This document shows, in pieces, positions 9,198 through 17,121 of a DNA stretch of 64,000 nt. The DNA comes from Hydrogenovibrio sp. SC-1 (lineage in GTDB: Bacteria; Pseudomonadota; Gammaproteobacteria; Thiomicrospirales; Thiomicrospiraceae): NCBI RefSeq assembly GCF_002848135.1, contig NZ_PKGB01000010.1, forward strand, positions 1-64,000, written 5' to 3'. The translations under genes were made by a program, and so were the position numbers. Under the pieces are notes generated by a model. It ran no database searches. It saw nothing but the letters and a program-made list of their open reading frames with translations, and was not told the DNA's origin. The number at the start of each line of letters is the position of its first letter. Within the stretch, counting starts at the first letter, position 1.

Positions 9198-11534
9198 ATG
9201 CTAAAACGTTACTTGCACGTCTGTGTGCTCGCGTCGTTATGGTTGACGATGGCTAGCGTTTCGATGGGCGCTTATGCTGCCCATCCAGCCCCGTCAGTTC
9301 AGTCCCTCGAAAAGGTTACCCTCAAACTCAAGTGGTTTCACCAGTTTCAGTTTGCAGGCTACTATGCGGCCAAAAAACAAGGCTATTTTCTGGAAGAAGG
9401 TTTGGATGTTGATATCCGAGAACGCGACTTTCATGAAAATACCATTCAAGAAGTGATCAGCGGACAGGTTGACTATAGTATTGCCGATTCGGTTTTATTG
9501 TTATACCAAGCGAAAGGGCATCCGGTTGTTATTGTCGCGCCGATTTTTCAGCATTCCCCTCAAGTGTTATACACCTTAGCCAGCTCTGGCATTAGTAGTC
9601 CTTATGCTTTAAAAAACAAGAAAATGGGCTTTTATAAAAAAGATACCGATGGTTTTTCAGTCTTGGCCATGTTAGAGCAGGCTGGCATTAATCCGACGGT
9701 TCAACGTACCTTGAAAACGGATAAACGTATGTTGATTCGAGGCGAGGTGGATGCGATTGCGGGTTATTCAACTAATGAAGCCTATTTTTTCCGTCAGCAA
9801 GGCATCGATATTAATATTATCAATCCGATGCACTATGGTATTGATACCTATGGCGATATGTTATTTACTAGCCAATCTGAGCAGGAAAATCACCCTGAAA
9901 GAGTGGCAAAAATGCGCCGAGCAACTATTCGAGGCTGGCAGTATGCCATGGAGCATAAGGCTGAAATAGCACGTCATATTATCGAATACTATTCGGCAAC
10001 GAAAAGTTTTGAGCATCTCATGTTTGAAGCCAATGCGATTGAAGAAGTAATGTCGTTGAAGACCACACCCATTGGTACTTTGGATGAAGGGCGACTCCAA
10101 TTTATTTCTGACTTATTTCGAACCCAAGGACTCATCGAAAACCCGATTGATTTATCAAAGGGTATTTATCGTCCAATTCGGAGTGCAATCGCATTTACCC
10201 CACAAGAAAAAGCCTGGTTGAAAGCACATCCAGTTATTCGAGTTGGGGTTGATCGAGCCTATGCCCCTTTAGAGTTTGTCGATGAGCAAGGCCAATATCA
10301 AGGTATGGCAAATGATTTGTTTAAATTTATTGAGCAACAAACTGGGAGTGAGTTCCAACCTGCACTTAATCTTAACTGGTCGGAGACTATGGAAGCCATT
10401 CAAGCAAAACAGTTGGATGTCTTATCCGCAGTCATTTCTTCTGAGGCTAGACAGGGCTACTTAGAATTTACTTTGCCTTACTTTAAAGCACCGATGGTGA
10501 TTGCCGCGCGGGAAGGCTCACCTTATATTGCCGATATGTCACAAATTGATGGCAAACGCATTGCTGTGGTCAAAGATTATGCGGCGCATGATAAAATGCG
10601 AAACCTCTTCCCAAATCAACCTCTGTTATTGGTTTCTTCTGTCCACACTGGGCTAGATGCAGTTGCTTCTGGGGAGGCCTATGGCTATGTTGATAATGTT
10701 GCGGTGATTGGTCACAGTATCAAGTCATTGGGCTTGACTAATTTGCAAATAGTGAGCGAACTACCTTTTAGCGCCGATATTGCCATTGCTATCCGTAAGG
10801 ATTGGCCGATTTTACATTCCATTTTACAAAAAACCTTGCAGCAGATGCCCGCAAGGCAAAAAGCAGAAATGACTAATCAATGGTTACAGGTGACATATCA
10901 AAAGCGCTATAACTGGGAACAGCTCTTTGCCATTTTTACGCCGATTTTACTGATTTTGGTCGTGGTGATATTTTATAACCGTAAGCTGAGGCAATCGCAG
11001 CAAGATTTGCAAAAAGCCAATATGGCGCTGTCCCGCTTATCGGTAACTGATTATTTGACCGGGGTCTATAATCGCCAATACTTGGACCAACGCTTGGAAG
11101 AGGAATTATCTCGTATCCAACGTCACCCGGCACCTTTAAGTTTGGTGATGATGGATTTGGATCACTTTAAGCACGTTAATGACGACTATGGTCATTTAAT
11201 CGGCGACAAAATTTTAATCCAAGCGACCCAAGTGATTCAGAATCGCGTGCGTAAGACCGATGTATTTGGCCGCTGGGGCGGCGAGGAATTTATTTTAATA
11301 TGCCCTGATACCAACCTATTACAGGCGCAGCAATTATCGGAAAAGATTCGGAAGGCAATCGAAGCAGAAACCTATCCTGAGCAAATTCAACAGACCATTA
11401 GTTTAGGGGTCGCTGAATATCAATCTAAGGAATTAATGAGCCAATTGGTGAATCGGGCAGATGAAAATATGTATCATGCCAAGCAACAAGGTCGAAATCA
11501 AGTTTATGCTGGAGTCGTGACGGATGGCGGTTAG
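9198..11534 (+). CDS. Periplasmic NMT1-like + SBP3 sensor diguanylate cyclase
   Basis: Predicted membrane receptor making c-di-GMP. Order: signal peptide (1-28), an NMT1/THI5-like binding domain (about 40-290, with KWFHQFQFAGYYAA), an SBP_bac_3 domain (about 345-565, beginning VIRVGVDRAYAPLEF), one transmembrane helix (about 574-595) and a cytoplasmic GGDEF domain. The active site is RWGGEEF, and RKTD five residues upstream is an inhibitory I-site. The NMT1-like part resembles pyrimidine/thiamine-precursor binding proteins, but the ligand is unknown. GAGG precedes the ATG. The 3' end overlaps rsmD by 11 bases. A paralogue with an added PAS lies at 21822. Confidence 0.88.
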   Translation: MLKRYLHVCVLASLWLTMASVSMGAYAAHPAPSVQSLEKVTLKLKWFHQFQFAGYYAAKKQGYFLEEGLDVDIRERDFHENTIQEVISGQVDYSIADSVLLLYQAKGHPVVIVAPIFQHSPQVLYTLASSGISSPYALKNKKMGFYKKDTDGFSVLAMLEQAGINPTVQRTLKTDKRMLIRGEVDAIAGYSTNEAYFFRQQGIDINIINPMHYGIDTYGDMLFTSQSEQENHPERVAKMRRATIRGWQYAMEHKAEIARHIIEYYSATKSFEHLMFEANAIEEVMSLKTTPIGTLDEGRLQFISDLFRTQGLIENPIDLSKGIYRPIRSAIAFTPQEKAWLKAHPVIRVGVDRAYAPLEFVDEQGQYQGMANDLFKFIEQQTGSEFQPALNLNWSETMEAIQAKQLDVLSAVISSEARQGYLEFTLPYFKAPMVIAAREGSPYIADMSQIDGKRIAVVKDYAAHDKMRNLFPNQPLLLVSSVHTGLDAVASGEAYGYVDNVAVIGHSIKSLGLTNLQIVSELPFSADIAIAIRKDWPILHSILQKTLQQMPARQKAEMTNQWLQVTYQKRYNWEQLFAIFTPILLILVVVIFYNRKLRQSQQDLQKANMALSRLSVTDYLTGVYNRQYLDQRLEEELSRIQRHPAPLSLVMMDLDHFKHVNDDYGHLIGDKILIQATQVIQNRVRKTDVFGRWGGEEFILICPDTNLLQAQQLSEKIRKAIEAETYPEQIQQTISLGVAEYQSKELMSQLVNRADENMYHAKQQGRNQVYAGVVTDGG

Positions 11535-12114
11535 GCGTAACCCTTCGCAAGGCCAAATTCGTATCATTGGCGGCGACTTTCGTGGTCGGAAATTACCGGT
11601 GCGCTCAGCAGAAGGGCTGAGACCTACCAGTGACCGCATGCGGGAGACCCTATTTAATTGGTTGCAGTTTGACATTGCCGGCATGACCTGTTTGGATGTG
11701 TTTGCGGGTACGGGTGCTTTGGGGTTGGAAGCGTTGTCGCGAGGTGCATCACGGGTTGATTTTTTAGAGCTGGATGCGGACAATGTCAAACAGCTTCAGC
11801 AAAATATCCAAACCTTAAATATCAACCATGCTACGCTCACTCAAACCGATAGCTTGCAGTGGCTACAACAAGCCTGCACACAGCCTTATGATTTGATTTT
11901 TTTAGACCCACCTTTTGGGAAAGGTTTGATGCAACCGGTTTTAGATACCATTTTCCAGCAAAAATGGATTCAAAATAACCAGGCCTGGCTTTATTTAGAG
12001 CAAGAAAAATCGCTGAATTGGCCGTTATTGCCAAGCAATTGGCAGCTTTATCGAGAGAAAACGACGTCACAAGTTAAAATGTCGCTTTGGCATTCATCCG
12101 GCAACCCTGTTTAA
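11524..12114 (+). CDS. rsmD: 16S rRNA (guanine(966)-N(2))-methyltransferase
   Basis: Uses S-adenosylmethionine to methylate G966 of 16S rRNA in the small subunit. Rossmann methyltransferase of 196 residues: IIGGDFRGRKLPV at the N-terminus, LDVFAGTGALGLEAL for SAM binding and LDPPFGKG as the NPPY-like catalytic loop. Its start lies inside the end of the GGDEF gene. coaD follows 15 bases later, the widespread rsmD-coaD order. A CCAGGCCTGG copy encodes the Gln-Ala-Trp of NNQAW. Confidence 0.94.
   Translation: MAVRRNPSQGQIRIIGGDFRGRKLPVRSAEGLRPTSDRMRETLFNWLQFDIAGMTCLDVFAGTGALGLEALSRGASRVDFLELDADNVKQLQQNIQTLNINHATLTQTDSLQWLQQACTQPYDLIFLDPPFGKGLMQPVLDTIFQQKWIQNNQAWLYLEQEKSLNWPLLPSNWQLYREKTTSQVKMSLWHSSGNPV
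11979..11988. repeat. CCAGGCCTGG palindrome, copy 3
   Basis: Exact copy inside rsmD, read as Gln-Ala-Trp and preceded by caaaataa. Confidence 0.9.
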
Positions 12115-12618
<504 letters not shown>

Positions 12619-12626
12619 CTGTCTCT

Positions 12627-13577
12627 TTAGGAAGGCGTTAGTGGGTCTTGGCGGTGCCATAAACCGTTTTCCATCACCATCGCATGTTTGGCCCAATGAG
12701 CAAATTCGGTACGGGTGACACAGTCGGTGGTTTTGCGTTCATTGCCTGCAATTTGTTTAAAAATCACAAAATCCTGATTTGGATCATCACTTCTGGATTC
12801 ATCCACAATGCGACGCATTGACCATTCTCTTCCTAATTTACCGTTGCTGTAAACTCCCCCTAACTGAATTTGATCCGGTGTAAGAGTGTCGGATTGACGG
12901 TGCGCCAAGGCCAATCCTAAAATGCGCTTGAGGTCAGCTTCATGAATATCGACAAATGAATCAACCGATTTTAATGCCGCCAGAAAATCTTCATGGGAAA
13001 AACTGTCGGTCATATCGATTGTCGGTGTTTTCGGTTTTTGCAGAAATGTCGGGTAATGCCGCCAATAAAATAAACGATTAAAACTAACGGCAACCGCCAG
13101 AATCAATACTAAATTTAATAGGACTGGTGTGACTAAGAATTGGTAGCCAAGTTGATGGATGGGCTCACTGCCGAGTACGGTTAATAAAGCGGTTGCCCCA
13201 GCCGGTGGATGAAGACAATTTAAATAATACATACTGATAATGGCTAAGCCGACCGCCAGACTGGCCGCCAACCATGTCGGCTCGATATATAAGGCACAGG
13301 TAATACCGATAGTTCCCGATATCAAGTTGCCGCCTATCACTGGCCAGGGTTGAGACAGTGGACTATGGGGAACGGCAAACAGCAGTACTGCTGTGGCTCC
13401 CATTGAGGCCATCACCGCAAGGCTGCTGTCCAAGTCGAGAAATTGATGTGTGACCCACACCATGAGTGCGATGGCTAGAAAGCCCCCGAATGCGGACACC
13501 CATTTTTCAGTATGACTGACAGGTGATGTTAAAACCCCCAACCAGTTTGATAGTTTTTTGATATAAAGTTGAATCAT
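12627..13577 (-). CDS. HPP family integral membrane protein
   Basis: Membrane protein with about five hydrophobic segments (residues about 25-180) and the family signature in CLHPPAGATALLTVLG. A cytoplasmic C-terminal part of about 130 residues, with no motif I recognise, follows. Some HPP proteins of plastids and cyanobacteria carry nitrite. Whether that applies here is unknown, although the divergently oriented neighbours are molybdate genes and molybdenum is the cofactor of nitrate reductase. It shares a 136-base upstream region with modE. Confidence 0.8.
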   Translation of the reverse strand: MIQLYIKKLSNWLGVLTSPVSHTEKWVSAFGGFLAIALMVWVTHQFLDLDSSLAVMASMGATAVLLFAVPHSPLSQPWPVIGGNLISGTIGITCALYIEPTWLAASLAVGLAIISMYYLNCLHPPAGATALLTVLGSEPIHQLGYQFLVTPVLLNLVLILAVAVSFNRLFYWRHYPTFLQKPKTPTIDMTDSFSHEDFLAALKSVDSFVDIHEADLKRILGLALAHRQSDTLTPDQIQLGGVYSNGKLGREWSMRRIVDESRSDDPNQDFVIFKQIAGNERKTTDCVTRTEFAHWAKHAMVMENGLWHRQDPLTPS

Positions 13578-13691
13578 GCCAAAAGTGTACCTGAAATTAT
13601 CTCATCTGCCTATCGTCAGTTTGATTTTGAATAATCATATAATTATTTTCTAATGATTGACAATCGAAATAAACTTAAGTATATTTTGAAT

Positions 13692-13717
13692 TCGATATTT
13701 ACTTAGGTATAACTTGA
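13692..13717 (+). promoter_or_regulatory. Candidate ModE operator over the modE start
   Basis: TCGATATTTA, six bases, then TATAACTTGA: an imperfect dyad resembling the ModE box (CGNTATATA-N6-TATATAACG type). It covers the ribosome binding site and touches the modE ATG, which would suit autoregulation by molybdate-ModE. The match is by eye and imperfect. Confidence 0.4.
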
Positions 13718-14517
13718 TGTCTCAGTCAGATTCGATGCCCGCTTTCTATGCGCCTTGGCATCTTCACTTTGATGGTGGCGATATTAGTCCCCGTCGTTTG
13801 CACCTATTACAAGCAATCGAATCCACTGGCAGTGTTTCGCAAGCGGCTAAGCAGGTTGGCATGAGCTATAAGGCGGCTTGGGATGCGGTGGAAATTATCA
13901 ATAATCTGGCGGATGTGCCTTTAGTTCATCGGCAGCATGGGGGTAAAGGCGGTGGTGGTGCGACCTTAACCCAGAAAGGGCTTCAAATTGTATCGCTTTA
14001 TGAGCGATTGTCCGCCATGCAAGCGCAGTGGATGGCGTCATTGGAAGCCGCTGATGCAGATGTCTTGCCTTTAATGCGGAGAATGAAAATGCAAACCAGC
14101 GCACGTAATACCTTTTATGGGTCGGTAGAAGCCATCAAAACAGGTGCGGTTAATGCGGAGGTAACCTTAAAGTTACAGGGTGATGACCGAATTGTAGCGA
14201 CGGTAACGACCGACAGTATTGAGCGTATGAATTTAACAAAGGGGAAGGTCGCTTGGGCACTCGTTAAAGCCAGTTGGGTGATTTTGGCAAGCCCTATGGC
14301 GTCAGGCCAAACCAGTGCCCGCAATACCCTATGCGGTGAAGTCTCTCGGATAACCGAAGGGCCGGTGAATGTCGAAGTGATTGTGGCATTGAAGGGGGGG
14401 AATACGCTGGCGGCAATTATTACTCGGAGTGCGCTTGAAGAAATGCAGCTGTCGGTTGGAAAGCCGGTCTGTGCATTGATTAAGGCGTCGCATGTGCTAA
14501 TGGGCGTAGACGCCTAA
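13717..14517 (+). CDS. modE: Molybdate-responsive regulator ModE
   Basis: Molybdate-sensing regulator of the LysR-like winged helix type. The N-terminal DNA-binding domain contains SVSQAAKQVGMSYKAAWD and the turn RQHGGKGGGGATLT. Two tandem Mop (TOBE) molybdate-binding domains follow, each starting TSARNT (about residues 128 and 200). The length of about 266 equals full ModE. I use the ATG at 13717; a TTG one codon earlier would also be open. It heads modE-modA-modB-modC, so it probably controls that transport operon. Confidence 0.94.
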   Translation: MSQSDSMPAFYAPWHLHFDGGDISPRRLHLLQAIESTGSVSQAAKQVGMSYKAAWDAVEIINNLADVPLVHRQHGGKGGGGATLTQKGLQIVSLYERLSAMQAQWMASLEAADADVLPLMRRMKMQTSARNTFYGSVEAIKTGAVNAEVTLKLQGDDRIVATVTTDSIERMNLTKGKVAWALVKASWVILASPMASGQTSARNTLCGEVSRITEGPVNVEVIVALKGGNTLAAIITRSALEEMQLSVGKPVCALIKASHVLMGVDA

Positions 14518-14557
14518 TGATAGACGTAACAGAATTGAAATGATTTGAAGGGAACCG

Positions 14558-15340
14558 ATGAAAATAAAGTCAATATTACCAGGCCTGGTCATTTTTTTGA
14601 CCTCAATGAGCGGTTATGCTGCTGAAACGACCATTGCCGTGGCATCCAACTTTACCAAGACAATAGAAATCATTGGGCAGGCCTTTGAAAAAGAGACGGG
14701 GCATCAAGTGAAATTTGCTTTTGGACCGACCGGAAAACTGTATGCACAAATCAAAAATGGTGCACCGTTTGATGCCTTTTTTGGTGCCGATGAGCGTCGC
14801 CCGCAATTAACCATTAAGGACGGTATTGGGTTGCAGCAAAGTTATTTTGTGTATGCGCAAGGTCAATTGGCGCTATACAGCCGTGATCATCGAGTGGATC
14901 AAAATCCCATTGCGATTTTAAAAGCGGCGGCCTTCAATAAATTGGCAATCGCCAACCCGAGAACGGCGCCTTATGGCGAAAGGGCACAGACATTTTTGAA
15001 ACAGCAAGGACTGTATGAAGGCGTTCAATCAAACATTGTTAATGGCGAAAGTATTGCGCATGCCTTCCAGTATGTAGCGACAGGCAATGCGGAATTAGGG
15101 TTTGTCGCCCTCTCACAAGTGGTGGACCCGCAAAGTCCCATTTACCAAAAAGGCTATTATTGGGTGCTGCCACAAAGTGATTACAAGCCAATTAATCAAG
15201 GAGCGGTGATAACGCAGCGTGGTGCAAAGAATCCAGTAACACAAGCGTTTATGGCCTTTATGAAGCGTCCTCAAGCCAGCGAGATCATTCGTCGTTTCGG
15301 CTATCACCTGCCGCAATCAGCTCAGTCAAATGAGCAGTGA
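14558..15340 (+). CDS. modA: Molybdate ABC transporter, periplasmic binding protein
   Basis: Captures molybdate or tungstate in the periplasm for ModBC. A signal peptide ends near GYAAE; the mature protein has the ModA opening TIAVASNFTKTIE, FAFGPTGKLYAQIKNGAPFDAFFGAD and IANPRTAPYGERAQ, which supply the oxyanion-binding Ser and backbone contacts. It lies 40 bases after modE and 6 before modB. The signal peptide's LPGLV is encoded across a CCAGGCCTGG copy. Confidence 0.95.
   Translation: MKIKSILPGLVIFLTSMSGYAAETTIAVASNFTKTIEIIGQAFEKETGHQVKFAFGPTGKLYAQIKNGAPFDAFFGADERRPQLTIKDGIGLQQSYFVYAQGQLALYSRDHRVDQNPIAILKAAAFNKLAIANPRTAPYGERAQTFLKQQGLYEGVQSNIVNGESIAHAFQYVATGNAELGFVALSQVVDPQSPIYQKGYYWVLPQSDYKPINQGAVITQRGAKNPVTQAFMAFMKRPQASEIIRRFGYHLPQSAQSNEQ
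14579..14588. repeat. CCAGGCCTGG palindrome, copy 4
   Basis: Exact copy in the modA signal-peptide region, read as Pro-Gly-Leu, with T-run tcattttttt downstream. Confidence 0.9.
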
Positions 15341-15346
15341 TTTGTC

Positions 15347-16039
15347 ATGATGCTATTTGGCTCAGAGATTAATTTGCAACCCGTGTGGTTAACGCTTGAG
15401 GTTGCCACCTATACCATGGTTATTTTGATGCTTATCGGTACGCCTTTGGCATGGAAAATGGCAAAGATGGATTCTTCGACAAAGGTGCTGCTAGAAGCCT
15501 TAGTGGCATTGCCCTTGGTTTTGCCGCCGACAGTGCTGGGGTTTTACTTGTTAATTGTGATGAATCCCAATGGCCCCATCACGGAGTTTTTACGACTATT
15601 CGGGTTTGAAGGTCAGCTGACCTTTAGCAAAACCGGCTTGGTGATTGGCTCGGTGTTTTATTCCTTACCCTTTGCCGTGCAACCGCTGATGCATGCTTTT
15701 GAATCTATTCCTTCCCGATTGTTGGATGCGGCCGCGACCTTAAGAGCCAATGCGCTGGATCGATTTTTCACCATCGTGGTACCGTTATCGCAACGCGGTT
15801 TTCTAGTGGCGGCAACTCTGACCTTTGCGCATACCGTCGGCGAATTTGGCGTCGTATTAATGGTTGGGGGCAATATTCCGGGGGAAACTCGAATGGTATC
15901 GATTGATATTTTTGATCATGTCGAGTCTTTGGAATATACCCAAGCGCATATCCTATCAGCCTTGATGTTGATGTTTTCATTTCTCGTGCTATTGTTGGTC
16001 TATAGTCTCAATCGCCGTTTTGGCGTAAAGGTAGGCTAG
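15347..16039 (+). CDS. modB: Molybdate ABC transporter permease
   Basis: Inner-membrane channel subunit of the molybdate importer, 230 residues with about five to six membrane helices. The ABC-contacting EAA loop is at DAAATLRANALDRFFTIVVPL. VALPLVLPPTVLGFYLL is the ModB signature. It starts with two consecutive ATGs six bases after modA and is followed by modC after three bases. Confidence 0.95.
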   Translation: MMLFGSEINLQPVWLTLEVATYTMVILMLIGTPLAWKMAKMDSSTKVLLEALVALPLVLPPTVLGFYLLIVMNPNGPITEFLRLFGFEGQLTFSKTGLVIGSVFYSLPFAVQPLMHAFESIPSRLLDAAATLRANALDRFFTIVVPLSQRGFLVAATLTFAHTVGEFGVVLMVGGNIPGETRMVSIDIFDHVESLEYTQAHILSALMLMFSFLVLLLVYSLNRRFGVKVG

Positions 16040-16042
16040 CCA

Positions 16043-17119
16043 ATGACCGCGTTACATTTAAGAGGCAATTTGCAACTTAAGCGAGGGCAATTTGAACTCA
16101 ATACGGGGGCGTTTGATATTCCTTTAGTGGGCATTACCGTCTTGTTTGGGCGGTCGGGCAGTGGCAAAAGTAGCTTGTTACGAGCCATGTCTGGGTTAGA
16201 TCAGCATACGCGTGGCCAATTGCAAATGAATCAACAAATTTGGCAAAAAGGGGCTAAGTCACTCGCAACCTCAAAGCGCGATATTGGCTTTGTATTTCAA
16301 GATGCGGCACTCTTCCCACATATGACCGTTCGACAAAATTTACGGTACGGTGTTAAGCGCCTTCCTAATCAATTGGTCAAAGGCCATTTTAACGAGACGG
16401 TTGATCAGGTGGGTGTTGCCAATCTATTAGATCGGAGTGTCGAGACCCTATCAGGGGGTGAAAAGCAACGAGTCGCGATTGCGCGTGCACTGCTGATGCA
16501 ACCGAAGTTGTTAATGATGGATGAACCTTTGTCGGCATTAGATTGGCGTGCAAAAGCGGAAATTTTAACGCTTATCGAATCCGTGGTGAAGGTGACCCAA
16601 ATTCCTGTTTTGTATATTACCCATGCCCCTGCTGAGGTGGAACGGTTAGCCGACCGAATTATATTTATGGATCAAGGTCGCATTGATCGAATTGAAACTT
16701 TGAAGCAGGCTTTATCCAACCCAGATTCTCCGTTATTTGACGATCAGGGTGTCGTTTCAGTGCTGGAAGGGCAGTTGGGATCATCCGAAAATGGACTTCA
16801 GAGGTTACAACTGGGAACTCAGACATTATGGATCTCACCTTTGCAAACGCTGCCTAAACAAACCGTACGGATTCGAGTACTCGCGCGTGATGTCAGTTTG
16901 GCTTTATCGGATCCAACCGATTTAAGTATCGTGAATCACCTTGAAGTGACGATTGCTGAGCTGATTCCACAGCCGGATTTTCGTGTATTGGTACGGTTAA
17001 ACTTGCCTTGTGGTCAATTTTTATTTGCCGAAGTCACCGAGCATTCAGCTAAACGACTGAAATTATGCCCAGGCCTGCGGGTTTTTGCTCTGATCAAGTC
17101 GGTTGTGTTAGCGGAATAA
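16043..17119 (+). CDS. modC: Molybdate ABC transporter ATPase
   Basis: ATPase driving molybdate uptake. Walker A GRSGSGKSSLL, signature LSGGEKQRVAIARAL, Walker B LLMMDEPLSALD and switch His in YITHAPAEV. The C-terminal part (about 230-358) is a Mop/TOBE domain that may sense intracellular molybdate. It ends 2 bases before the stop of the convergent P-type ATPase, with no terminator between them. A one-mismatch palindrome (CCAGGCCTGC, 17069) lies near the 3' end. Confidence 0.95.
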   Translation: MTALHLRGNLQLKRGQFELNTGAFDIPLVGITVLFGRSGSGKSSLLRAMSGLDQHTRGQLQMNQQIWQKGAKSLATSKRDIGFVFQDAALFPHMTVRQNLRYGVKRLPNQLVKGHFNETVDQVGVANLLDRSVETLSGGEKQRVAIARALLMQPKLLMMDEPLSALDWRAKAEILTLIESVVKVTQIPVLYITHAPAEVERLADRIIFMDQGRIDRIETLKQALSNPDSPLFDDQGVVSVLEGQLGSSENGLQRLQLGTQTLWISPLQTLPKQTVRIRVLARDVSLALSDPTDLSIVNHLEVTIAELIPQPDFRVLVRLNLPCGQFLFAEVTEHSAKRLKLCPGLRVFALIKSVVLAE

Positions 17120-17121
17120 GC

